Shown here in pieces: positions 1 through 6,240 of a DNA stretch of 7,024 nucleotides (position 1 is the stretch's first letter; every line of letters begins with the position of its first letter). Source of the DNA: Phycisphaeraceae bacterium. Its GTDB lineage: Bacteria > Planctomycetota > Phycisphaerae > Phycisphaerales > Phycisphaeraceae. Location: positions 1-7,024 of the forward strand of contig JADZCW010000150.1 of assembly GCA_020851395.1 (NCBI GenBank), read 5' to 3'. A program made the position numbers and the translations under genes. Under the pieces are notes generated by a model. The model did not search any database and had not been told where the DNA came from. It was given only the letters and a program-made list of their open reading frames with translations.

Positions 1-378
1 GATGAACGTCTGCCGCTGGGCGTCGAGTCGCGGCCCGCTCCCAGACTCCACGACAGGCAGGCCGGCCTGCTTCCAGGCCACGATGCCGCCGGCCAGCGAA
101 TAGACCTCGGGCCGGCCGGCCGCGAGCATCAGCTCGCCCGCCCGGACCGACCGCACGCCCGACTTGCACTGCATGACAAGCTTCTTGCCCGGCTCGTTGG
201 GCACCTCGCTGGGTTTGAACCCCGTCAGCGACACGAGCTTGGCCTGGACGATGCGAACCGAGGCGTACTCGAACGGCTCACGGACGTCGATCAGCACGGC
301 CTGGCCGCGGTCGAGCCAGCCCTTGAGCGTTACGGGATCAACGATCTGCACGGTGCGAGACGCGGCGGTGGTGGTCAT
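1..378 (-). CDS. Rhodanese-domain sulfurtransferase, YgaP-like (3' end cut by window edge)
   Basis: The first 126 residues of a rhodanese-like protein are visible and the frame stays open to the window edge. Rhodaneses move sulfane sulfur through a cysteine persulfide. The fold is marked by an LIDVREPFEY block at residues 29-38, the active-site loop CKSGVRS with catalytic Cys71 at 71-77, and a closing LAGGIVAWKQAGLPVV stretch at 95-110. The usual G-H before the second strand is replaced (YASVRIVQA). The last visible residues, AQRQTFI, resemble the RQV-I junction where E. coli YgaP passes from rhodanese into its two-helix membrane domain (DUF2892). A membrane-anchored YgaP-type protein is therefore likely, but this is inferred because that part lies outside the window. 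The start is the ATG at 376-378, with AAGGA nine bases upstream. No signal peptide is present. The gene has its own promoter and is separated from the upstream gene by 134 bases. The rhodanese call is firm; the YgaP-type architecture is less sure. Confidence 0.9.
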   Translation of the reverse strand, partial: MTTTAASRTVQIVDPVTLKGWLDRGQAVLIDVREPFEYASVRIVQAKLVSLTGFKPSEVPNEPGKKLVMQCKSGVRSVRAGELMLAAGRPEVYSLAGGIVAWKQAGLPVVESGSGPRLDAQRQTFI

Positions 379-387
379 GGCGCGGAT

Positions 388-392
388 TCCTT
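388..392 (-). promoter_or_regulatory. Ribosome binding site of the rhodanese gene
   Basis: AAGGA on the minus strand lies nine bases before the ATG at 376-378. It fixes this ATG as the start and leaves a short leader of roughly 20 bases after the predicted transcription start. Confidence 0.65.
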
Positions 393-397
393 CTGTA

Positions 398-433
398 GAT
401 AGTTCAATATATCAAGATATGACAATATGTCAA
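398..433 (-). repeat. Imperfect 18-bp tandem direct repeat in the rhodanese promoter
   Basis: On the minus strand, TTGACATATTGTCATATC (416-433) is followed directly by TTGATATATTGAACTATC (398-415). The two units match at 14 of 18 positions. The repeat covers the -35 and -10 elements and reaches to just upstream of the ribosome binding site. It may be a pair of operator half-sites or two full operators in tandem. Low base complexity could account for part of the match. Confidence 0.55.
406..433 (-). promoter_or_regulatory. Sigma70-like promoter with overlapping palindromic operator for the rhodanese gene
   Basis: Read on the minus strand there is a perfect -35 TTGACA (428-433), a 16-base spacer and a -10 TATATT (406-411). 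The spacer is occupied by two adjacent inverted repeats: TGACA-ATA-TGTCA (420-432) and ATATC-AA-GATAT (409-420). This is by far the most AT-rich stretch of the window. The arrangement fits repression by a dimeric winged-helix protein that blocks RNA polymerase. ArsR-family sulfide sensors (YgaV, BigR, SqrR) are known to control rhodanese genes of this kind through AT-rich palindromes, so one of these is the best guess for the regulator. No regulator gene lies in the window. The promoter is well supported by sequence; the regulator's identity is inference. Confidence 0.75.
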
Positions 434-512
434 GCCGTCGCACCGGCCGGGGACGCCTTGGGGCATAACCATCGACTCTGTCGACAGATACGCCTGAATC
501 TCGCCAGAGGGG

Positions 513-2543
513 CTAGGCGTGGGTGACGATCCTCGCCCCGCGGACGGAGAAGTAGTCGTTGCCCGAGAAGACCAGATAGAGACGCTTGCCGTCGGCGATC
601 ATCCACTTGGCGGGGAAGTTGCCCGTGTCGCCGGGGCCGACGTCCCACTGCTCGGTGTAGTACGCCGTCGTCCACGGGCCCCACGGCTCGGGCGCGTCAT
701 AGACAGCGAATCCCGCGGCGAAACGGGTGTCTGACTCCCACTCAGATCGCGAGATCTGGGCCCACATCAGGTAGCGCTTGAGGCCCGCCACGTGGTTCAC
801 GCCCGTTCGCCGGCAACGGCCGCGATGACGCAGGATGTGCCCGCGATCCTCGATGCGCGGGCTCCAGCGCGGCCCGCCGTGCTCGTCGAGGCCCGTGAAG
901 AACTCGTACGCCTCGCGATGACGCAGCTTGTTCTGGTCCACGCGGAGCAGGACGTACCCGTCCGCCTCGCGGTAGGCGCTGGGGTTGTCGTGGCCGATGA
1001 GGTAGACGTAGTGGTCGCGCGCTCCGGCGTAGTCGCGGCCGAAGTTGATGAACGTCGGGGCGCCCAGCTCGTCGAAACGCCAGTCGGCCCACGTCCATGT
1101 CACCCCGTGATCGATCGACCACGCCAGCCGGGTGGCGCAGCCCTGGCGGTCGTCGTTACGGACGAGCATGTAGAGCACGCCTCGAACCATCAGCAGGCCG
1201 CAGGGCTTGGGTCCCGAGGGGCCGTGGCCGGTGAACTCGGCCGACTCGGCCCGGATGTTCACGCCCTTGTGGTTCGGCGGGTCGCCCTCGACACGGGCGA
1301 TGCCCATGCTCATCTTCCCCGGCACCGGCGGCTCGAAGAAACCCCGGCCGTCGCCGTAGGCCGTGTAGAGGTGGCCGTCGTCACCCCAGGTCACGGGCCA
1401 GATGTCCGAGTCGTGGGCGTGACGGATGATCGTGTCTTTGGGCGCCCATTCGATCGTCCTGATGACCGGGCTGGCCGGTACGGGCGGCAGGAACGCGTGA
1501 GACAACGGCTCGAAAAGCTCACGGTACGCCGCCTCCCAGAATCTCGGGCCCCATAGTGTTTTTTCGAGGAATTCGCCCTGCCGGACCACGACGAGTTCCA
1601 TCTCCGGCACGACCAGCAGGAGCTGATGTCCCGCCCCCGCCGCGGCGAAGCTCTTGCGCGGCAAGGTCGGCCACGCGCCCAGCGCGTTGCACCACCACCC
1701 CAGGCCCGACACGGGCTCGAACGCTGGACGCTCAGCCTTGAGCAACTCTTTCGGCTCGGCGGGTTCGACCATGCGCTTGACGAGGTCCGCGGGCAGAATC
1801 CGCCGGCCCTCCCACACGCCCAGGCGCAGCAGCATCTCCCCGACGGCCGCCATCGCCCGGGCCGTGTAGTCACCGCCGCCCCAGTTAGCCACGAGCGGCA
1901 GACCGTCCAACTCGTAGGTCGTGTCGTAGCCGATCGACCATTCATTCTCCACCACACCCACGGGCCCCATGACGCGCTCGGCGAGGATCTGACGAATGCT
2001 TCGCCCCGTACTGGCCGTCACGGCATAGGCGAGCATGGCCATGCCTGGGTTGGAGTAGAGCCTGCTCGTGCCGGGCTCGAAGATCACCGGCACCTGATCG
2101 CGTGAGATGGAGAACGGGTCCGGCTCGCGCCGCCAGAAAACGCCTTTCCACCCCGGCAGGTCCTTGTGCTCGACGCCCTCCTGGTTCGCATCAGCCAGCC
2201 CCGAGGTGTGCGTGGCCAGGTGACGGAGGGTGATCTTGGACTTGCGCGGATCGTCCCGCCAGGCCGGGATCCACTTCGCCGCCGGGTCGTCGAGCGTGAG
2301 GCGACCATCCGCCAGCGCCACCGCCAGCGATAGCCCGCCGACGAGCCCCTTGGCGGAGGAGGCCGTGTAGTGTCGCGACGCGGCTGATCTTCCGGGGGCA
2401 TACCACTCGAGCACGACGCGGCCATGTCGCATCACCAGCAGCGAGGCCGTGCCCTGCCCGGCAAGCTTACGCCGCAGATCCTCAAGGCCCTGTGGGTCGA
2501 GTTGATGATCGGCTGGGGAATCGAGCGTCCAGTCGAAAGACAT
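513..2543 (-). CDS. CubicO-type serine hydrolase fused to C-terminal sialidase-like beta-propeller
   Basis: A 676-residue, two-domain protein. Residues ~15-345 form a beta-lactamase-related (class C/CubicO) serine hydrolase. Ser62-S-A-Lys65 is the SxxK nucleophile motif, Tyr163-S-Asn165 the YxN motif, and GAGHQ (303-307) the third-motif region. LRHLATHTSG (~107-116) is a family hallmark. Residues ~350-676 resemble DUF4185-type five-bladed propellers: an IWPVTWGDDGHLYTAYGDG block near 367-385, an Asp-box-like SIDHGVTW at 446-453, and a GPGDTGNFPAKW...YLVFSGNDYFSVRGA end block. CubicO proteins include esterases, peptidases and beta-lactamases, so the substrate cannot be named; the propeller could bind or process a glycan. 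The start is the ATG at 2541-2543, with GGAAGGA seven bases upstream; the frame extends 28 codons further but without a comparable site. No signal peptide or lipobox is visible from this start, so the protein appears cytoplasmic, unexpected for this domain pair. It lies downstream of the leuC terminator, hence probably an independent transcript, although no convincing promoter was found. Confidence 0.88.
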   Translation of the reverse strand: MSFDWTLDSPADHQLDPQGLEDLRRKLAGQGTASLLVMRHGRVVLEWYAPGRSAASRHYTASSAKGLVGGLSLAVALADGRLTLDDPAAKWIPAWRDDPRKSKITLRHLATHTSGLADANQEGVEHKDLPGWKGVFWRREPDPFSISRDQVPVIFEPGTSRLYSNPGMAMLAYAVTASTGRSIRQILAERVMGPVGVVENEWSIGYDTTYELDGLPLVANWGGGDYTARAMAAVGEMLLRLGVWEGRRILPADLVKRMVEPAEPKELLKAERPAFEPVSGLGWWCNALGAWPTLPRKSFAAAGAGHQLLLVVPEMELVVVRQGEFLEKTLWGPRFWEAAYRELFEPLSHAFLPPVPASPVIRTIEWAPKDTIIRHAHDSDIWPVTWGDDGHLYTAYGDGRGFFEPPVPGKMSMGIARVEGDPPNHKGVNIRAESAEFTGHGPSGPKPCGLLMVRGVLYMLVRNDDRQGCATRLAWSIDHGVTWTWADWRFDELGAPTFINFGRDYAGARDHYVYLIGHDNPSAYREADGYVLLRVDQNKLRHREAYEFFTGLDEHGGPRWSPRIEDRGHILRHRGRCRRTGVNHVAGLKRYLMWAQISRSEWESDTRFAAGFAVYDAPEPWGPWTTAYYTEQWDVGPGDTGNFPAKWMIADGKRLYLVFSGNDYFSVRGARIVTHA

Positions 2544-2550
2544 CGGGGCG

Positions 2551-2557
2551 TCCTTCC
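2551..2557 (-). promoter_or_regulatory. Ribosome binding site that sets the start of the hydrolase-propeller gene
   Basis: GGAAGGA on the minus strand lies seven bases before the ATG at 2541-2543. The longest possible open frame begins 84 bases further upstream, inside a region holding only leader-like sequence. This site therefore favours the internal ATG as the true start. Confidence 0.75.
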
Positions 2558-2575
2558 GCGGAAGCGCGAGAACTC

Positions 2576-2610
2576 CTTGCAGGATCGCCGGGGTTCGACT
2601 TGACTGCAAG
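2576..2610 (-). repeat. Inverted repeat CTTGCAG/CTGCAAG in the leader of the hydrolase-propeller gene
   Basis: CTTGCAG (2576-2582) and CTGCAAG (2604-2610) are perfect 7-bp inverted arms separated by 21 bases, between the leuC terminator and the hydrolase start. They could be an operator or a leader stem, or may be chance. No good promoter could be assigned here to decide. Confidence 0.3.
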
Positions 2611-2630
2611 ACGTCGCTGCCGCTCAATCC

Positions 2631-2665
2631 AAGAAAAAACCTGGGTCATGGGGCCCAGGTTCTTG
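2631..2665 (-). terminator. Intrinsic terminator downstream of leuC
   Basis: On the minus strand, the arms CCTGGGCC (2652-2659) and GACCCAGG (2640-2647) form an 8-bp stem with one G-T wobble around a 4-base loop. The stem is followed at once by six T residues (2634-2639) and CTT. It starts about 35 bases after the leuC stop codon. Outer A/T-rich flanks (AAGAA and TTCTT) can lengthen the stem, so weak termination in the other direction is possible. The element makes leuC the last gene of its transcript and isolates the hydrolase gene. Confidence 0.9.
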
Positions 2666-2694
2666 ATGATGATGAATTTGTCATTGTCAGGTGA

Positions 2695-4098
2695 TCACAC
2701 CAACCCCGCCGTGCCCGTCTCGATCGGCGCGGTGACGTAGTCGCGCGGGTCTGTCACCCGGCCCGTCAGCGCGCTGGCCGCGACGGTCAGTGGCGAGGCC
2801 AGGTACACGCCCGCGTCCTTGTGGCCCATGCGGCCGGGGAAGTTGCGGTTGGTCGTGCTGATGCAGGCGATCGGCTCGTTCAGCCGGCCGAAGGTGTCGA
2901 TCGGGCCGCCCAGGCACGCGGCGCAGCCGGACGGGCCGATCTGGCAGCCGGCGTCCTGGAGCACTTCGTACACGCTCTTCTGGCCGTTCTGCTTGGCCTG
3001 GCCCTGGAGGTTCAGGCGCAGCATGTCGGCGTGCACCTCCGTCGAGCCGGGCACGACGTAGGTGGGGATCTTGACCTTCTTCCCGCTCAGGATCGACGCG
3101 GCGAAGATCATGTCGGTGATCTTCCCGCCGGTGCAGGATCCGATGTAGGCGCGATCGAGCTTGACGTCCCGGCAATTGCGGGCGGTGTCCTTGTTGTCGG
3201 GGCTGTGCGGCTTGGCGACCATCGGCTCCATGGTCGACAGGTCCCAGGTGTGCTCGTAGCAGTACGAACAGCCCGGGTCGTCCTTGACGACTTCCCAGTT
3301 CGGCCGCGTCGAGCGCTTGCGGACGTAGGCCAGGGTCTTCTCGTCCACGTCGCAGACGCCGTTCTTGCCGCCGGCCTCGATGGCCATGTTGGTCAGGGTC
3401 ATGCGGTCCTCGAGCGTGAGGCTCGCGATACCCTCGCCGGCGAAGTACATGGTCTTGTAGGTCGCCCCGGAGACGGAGATCTCGCCGATGACCGCCAGGA
3501 TCAGGTCCTTGGCCGTCAGGTAGGGCGGGATCTGCCCGCGGAAGGTGAACTTCATCGTCGGTGGGACCTTGAGCCATGTCCGGCCGGTGCCGAGCGTAAA
3601 CGCCGCGTCGGTGTTGCCCACGCCGGTGGCGAACTGGCCGAACGCGCCGGCCGTGCAGGTATGGCTGTCGGTGCCCAGCAGGATCTCGCCGGGGCGGACG
3701 TGGCCCTCCTCGGGCAGGGCCTTGTGGCAGACGCCCTTGTAGTTGGTCTTGGTCGGGTCGCGGTAAGGGCTGGGCATGCCCGAGCCCTGCACGAAGTCGG
3801 CGTCGTAGTAGTAGCGGAGGCCCTGCTCTTTGACGAAGTCGCGCAGGATCTGGATGTTGCGGTGGCACTTGGCCTCGGCCGTGAAGATGTAGTGGTCGGG
3901 GATGATCACCACGCGGTCCTTGTCCCAGACCTTGGCCGCCGGGCCGAACTCTTCCTTGAAGATGCCGATGGTCCCCGGGCCGCAGACGTCGTGGGTCATC
4001 AGGACGTCCACGTCGACCCAGACGTTCTCGCCGGGGGACACGGACGGGCGGCCCGAGTGGCGGGCCATGATCTTCTCGGTCAGGGTCATCCTGGCCAC
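2695..4098 (-). CDS. leuC: 3-isopropylmalate dehydratase large subunit (aconitase family)
   Basis: A 467-residue aconitase-superfamily protein. LeuC with the small subunit LeuD isomerises 2-isopropylmalate to 3-isopropylmalate, the second step of leucine biosynthesis, using a [4Fe-4S] cluster in the cytoplasm. The three cluster ligands are visible: Cys322 in GSCTGG, and Cys392 and Cys395 in GCAACLGG. TDSHTCTAGAFGQFATG starts at residue 143, and the substrate-binding STTNRNFPGRMGH block at 414-426. Several blocks (SPGENVWVDVDVLMTHDVCGP at 21-41, the DHYIFTA and YKGVCH regions, LVAKPHSPDN-like at ~293-302) recall the plant chloroplast IPMI large subunit more than E. coli LeuC, although the length matches E. 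coli (466). Homoaconitase or a related hydro-lyase cannot be excluded from this subunit alone. The GTG at 4096-4098 is chosen because GGAGG lies seven bases upstream; the next ATG (4087-4089) sits 16 bases from it. The gene is divergent from the efflux gene, ends at a strong terminator, and has no leuD beside it. Confidence 0.93.
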   Translation of the reverse strand: MARMTLTEKIMARHSGRPSVSPGENVWVDVDVLMTHDVCGPGTIGIFKEEFGPAAKVWDKDRVVIIPDHYIFTAEAKCHRNIQILRDFVKEQGLRYYYDADFVQGSGMPSPYRDPTKTNYKGVCHKALPEEGHVRPGEILLGTDSHTCTAGAFGQFATGVGNTDAAFTLGTGRTWLKVPPTMKFTFRGQIPPYLTAKDLILAVIGEISVSGATYKTMYFAGEGIASLTLEDRMTLTNMAIEAGGKNGVCDVDEKTLAYVRKRSTRPNWEVVKDDPGCSYCYEHTWDLSTMEPMVAKPHSPDNKDTARNCRDVKLDRAYIGSCTGGKITDMIFAASILSGKKVKIPTYVVPGSTEVHADMLRLNLQGQAKQNGQKSVYEVLQDAGCQIGPSGCAACLGGPIDTFGRLNEPIACISTTNRNFPGRMGHKDAGVYLASPLTVAASALTGRVTDPRDYVTAPIETGTAGLV

Positions 4099-4105
4099 GG
4101 CAAAA

Positions 4106-4110
4106 CCTCC
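4106..4110 (-). promoter_or_regulatory. Ribosome binding site that selects the GTG start of leuC
   Basis: GGAGG on the minus strand is seven bases before GTG (4096-4098) but 16 bases before the in-frame ATG three codons later. The spacing favours GTG, giving an N-terminus of M-A-R-M-T-L-T-E-K. Confidence 0.75.
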
Positions 4111-4161
4111 GCAAAAGTTGGCCCCCCGGAAGTGAACAACCCCGGGTGGGCCGGACGGGAC

Positions 4162-4167
4162 ATTGTA
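4162..4167 (-). promoter_or_regulatory. Possible -10 element for leuC
   Basis: TACAAT on the minus strand would start transcription near position 4155 and give a leader of about 57 bases. No recognisable -35 element lies 16-18 bases upstream and there is no extended -10, so the call is weak. Confidence 0.3.
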
Positions 4168-4270
4168 GCGAGGTTGGCCGAGGGATTGGGCGATCATCCC
4201 TCTCGCCCCTGCCTGCCGAATCTTCAACTCCCCCCGCACGTAAGTGCCCCCTGTCCAACTTCCGTGGCTT

Positions 4271-4311
4271 CCGGGGGGGTCGTACAGCGTACGGCCGCTT
4301 TGACCCCCCGG
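4271..4311. repeat. Nested inverted repeat (operator-like) at the efflux-gene promoter
   Basis: The outer arms CCGGGGGGGTC (4271-4281) and GACCCCCCGG (4302-4311) pair along ten bases with one bulged G. Between them lies a second perfect inverted repeat, CGTAC-AGC-GTACG (4281-4293). The right outer arm overlaps the -35 box of the efflux promoter (4300-4305). Lying upstream of the predicted transcription start, it would act as DNA. The inner 13-bp palindrome has the size of a TetR- or MarR-type binding site. The symmetry is seen directly; regulation is inferred. Confidence 0.45.
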
Positions 4312-4328
4312 CTGGGTCAGCCTATATT
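4300..4328 (+). promoter_or_regulatory. Sigma70-like promoter of the TolC-family gene
   Basis: TTGACC (4300-4305) and TATATT (4323-4328) each match the consensus at five of six positions and are separated by an ideal 17 bases, in an otherwise very GC-rich region. The predicted transcription start is seven to eight bases after the -10, at 4335-4336. That is exactly the first ATG of the downstream gene. Confidence 0.7.
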
Positions 4329-4335
4329 CCCACCC

Positions 4336-6183
4336 ATGAATTCCAACCATCGCGTGGGCTTGAGCTTCCTGGGCCGGGGACGGGCGATGCGCGTCATCCT
4401 GCTGGCGGCGATTGCCGTGGCGGGCGTGCTGACGGCCTGCACCAGCCCGCTGCACCGGTCGCAGGAGCAGGAGCTGCGTGAGCGGCTGCTCTCGTCGCAC
4501 CGCCTGCAGCTCGAGCCGATCGCGGGCAGCCCGCCGGTGATGCTCTCGCGTCCGCCGAGCGACGTTGAGCAGAAGCTGGCCAAGGCCGGGCGGGTCGAGG
4601 AGTTGGACATGATGTCCGGCCCGACGGCCTACACGGGCCTAGCCCTGCAGCTCGGGCCCGACCTGACCGGCGACGAGAAGGGCTCCCGCGTGGCCATCAC
4701 GCTGCAGAAGGCCATCGAGTTGGCGGTCAAGAACAGCTATGACGTGCAGGTGGCCGAGCTGGCCCCGGCGGCGAATATGACGCTGGTGACTCAGGCCGAG
4801 GCCGTCTTCGACGCGGTGTTCTTCTCCAACTTCGACTACTCGCACCTGGACACGCCCGGCTCGCCGCGCGACGTGATTCTATCGGGCACGGTCGACGGCG
4901 ACGTCTGGTCCGATCGGGCGGCGCTGAGCACGGGCATCCGCAAGCCCCTGACCTCCGGCGGCAGCATCCGGGCCCAGACGGACTTCAACTACAGCCTGCT
5001 GATCCCGCCCTCGGTCAACTGGAACCCGACCTTCGGCACCAGCGTGCTCGTCGGGCTCACCCAGCCGATCCTGCGCAACTTCGGTCGGGACATCGCCACC
5101 GCTCCGGTGCAACTGGCGGTCAACACCCAACGGGCGAGCGTGCAGGACCTGCACAACACGCTGCTGGACACCGCCCTCGAGACCGAGACGCGCTTTTGGG
5201 ACCTGGTGCAGGCCCGCCAGCAGCTCTTGATCCAGATCCGCCTGCTCGAGCGGACGGTCGAGGACCGCGACCGCCTCGAGAAGCGCGAGCAGTTCGACGT
5301 CAGCCCCGTCCGCATCACCGAGGCCAACAGCTTCGTCGAGCTCCGTCGGGCGGACGTGATCCGGGCCCGCAACCAGGTTCGCGTCGCGTCGGACCGACTC
5401 AAGGCGATCATCAACTCGCCGGAGATGCCCGTGTCCGGCGAGGCGCTCCTGCTGCCGACGGACATGCCCGCCGACCTGCCCCTCTCGTTCAGCCTCCTCG
5501 ACGCGGTGACCACCGCGCTGCAGCGCCGGCCGGACGTGCGCAAGAGCCTCCTGGCGATCGAGGATGCCTCGACCCGCCAGCGCGTGGCCGACAACGCCCG
5601 CCTGCCGCAGCTGGACCTGAGCCTGGCCCTGCGCTACAACGGCCTGTCGCCCGACGGCGTCTACCAGAGCTATCAGGTCCTCGACGACGGCCGGTACATC
5701 GACTACCTCGCGAGCATCCAGTTCGAGATGCCCATCGGCAACCGCAAGGCCGAGGCGGGCTACGAGCAACGCCGGATCGAGCGTCGGGCGGCCGTCATCG
5801 CCTACCAACGGACGGTGCAGTTGTCGATCGTGTCGGTCAAGGAGTCGCTGCGGAATCTCCTGACCGCCTACGAGCTGATCGGCGCCACCCGCGCCGCCCG
5901 GCGGGCCGCGGCCGACAGCCTCCGCGCCATCGAGGAGCAGGAACGCGCCGGCGTCGCCCTGACCCCCGAGTTCCTGCTCGACCTCAAGCTCGCCACCCAG
6001 CAGCGCGTGGCCGACGCCGAAACGCAGGAGATCCAGGCCCTGACGACCTACAACCAGGCCATCGCCGCCTTCTACCGCACCACCGGCACCCTGCTCGAAC
6101 GCAACAGCATCGCCTTCCACGAGGACGAGGCCAAGAGCAAGCTCGTCAAACGCAACGTCCCGAACATCGAAGACGTCAAGTGA
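4336..6183 (+). CDS. TolC-family outer-membrane efflux lipoprotein
   Basis: An outer-membrane factor of the TolC/OEP family, which forms a trimeric channel that joins inner-membrane pumps or secretion systems to the outside. From this start the protein has 615 residues. A hydrophobic segment (MRVILLAAIAVAGVLTAC, 18-35) ends in the lipobox LTAC, so Cys35 should be acylated, as in OprM/NodT-type members. The first OEP repeat spans ~118-360 and the second ~385-588. Each has long Arg/Glu/Ala-rich amphipathic helices and strand regions (LTQPILRNFGRD from 241; FEMPIGNRKAEA from 463), and LTPEFLLDLKLATQQRVADAE at ~542-562 is typical. Residues 36-117 form a longer N-terminal extension than in E. coli TolC. 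There are two candidate starts: the ATG at 4336, lying at the predicted +1 and thus leaderless, and the ATG at 4387, giving 598 residues and a classic 18-residue lipoprotein signal but only a weak ribosome site. No adaptor or pump gene is visible, so the cargo is unknown. A deacetylase-like gene follows after 57 bases. Confidence 0.9.
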   Translation: MNSNHRVGLSFLGRGRAMRVILLAAIAVAGVLTACTSPLHRSQEQELRERLLSSHRLQLEPIAGSPPVMLSRPPSDVEQKLAKAGRVEELDMMSGPTAYTGLALQLGPDLTGDEKGSRVAITLQKAIELAVKNSYDVQVAELAPAANMTLVTQAEAVFDAVFFSNFDYSHLDTPGSPRDVILSGTVDGDVWSDRAALSTGIRKPLTSGGSIRAQTDFNYSLLIPPSVNWNPTFGTSVLVGLTQPILRNFGRDIATAPVQLAVNTQRASVQDLHNTLLDTALETETRFWDLVQARQQLLIQIRLLERTVEDRDRLEKREQFDVSPVRITEANSFVELRRADVIRARNQVRVASDRLKAIINSPEMPVSGEALLLPTDMPADLPLSFSLLDAVTTALQRRPDVRKSLLAIEDASTRQRVADNARLPQLDLSLALRYNGLSPDGVYQSYQVLDDGRYIDYLASIQFEMPIGNRKAEAGYEQRRIERRAAVIAYQRTVQLSIVSVKESLRNLLTAYELIGATRAARRAAADSLRAIEEQERAGVALTPEFLLDLKLATQQRVADAETQEIQALTTYNQAIAAFYRTTGTLLERNSIAFHEDEAKSKLVKRNVPNIEDVK

Positions 6184-6227
6184 AGTCATGATCCCCCCGG
6201 GCCGTGGCTCGCCGACGCGCCGGAGGC

Positions 6228-6233
6228 AGGAGG
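6228..6233 (+). promoter_or_regulatory. Ribosome binding site of the deacetylase-like gene
   Basis: A perfect AGGAGG lies seven bases before GTG at 6241, and a second GGAGG sits at 6222-6226. It is the strongest ribosome site in the window and fixes a GTG start for a frame with no other start codon after the preceding stop. Confidence 0.85.
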
Positions 6234-6240
6234 ATTTCCC

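Noticed and set aside
57..70. 14-bp perfect palindrome GCAGGCCGGCCTGC
   Set aside because: It lies inside the rhodanese coding sequence, is built of GGCC units and is expected at this GC content.
477..488. 12-bp perfect palindrome TCTGTCGACAGA between the rhodanese and hydrolase genes
   Set aside because: It is short, has no loop or T tract to make a terminator for the hydrolase gene, and is not placed at a promoter element; probably chance.
792..1556. Plus-strand open frame opposite the hydrolase-propeller gene
   Set aside because: It is a Val/Ala/Arg-rich antisense shadow without ribosome site or domain.
1555..1570. A6 run followed by C in the hydrolase gene, a possible slippery site
   Set aside because: The run is not in the codon phase needed for -1 slippage, the frame continues with good domain similarity, and no alternative product makes sense.
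2687..4258. Second minus-strand frame across leuC
   Set aside because: It is an Arg/Pro/Gly-rich out-of-frame reading of leuC; all aconitase motifs are in the other frame.
2821..4335. The efflux-gene frame stays open for about 1,500 bases upstream, antisense to leuC
   Set aside because: The upstream translation is low-complexity Gly/Ala/Val/Arg/Asp sequence typical of the complement of a GC-rich gene, with no domain. leuC on the other strand is certain, and a promoter lies at 4300-4328.
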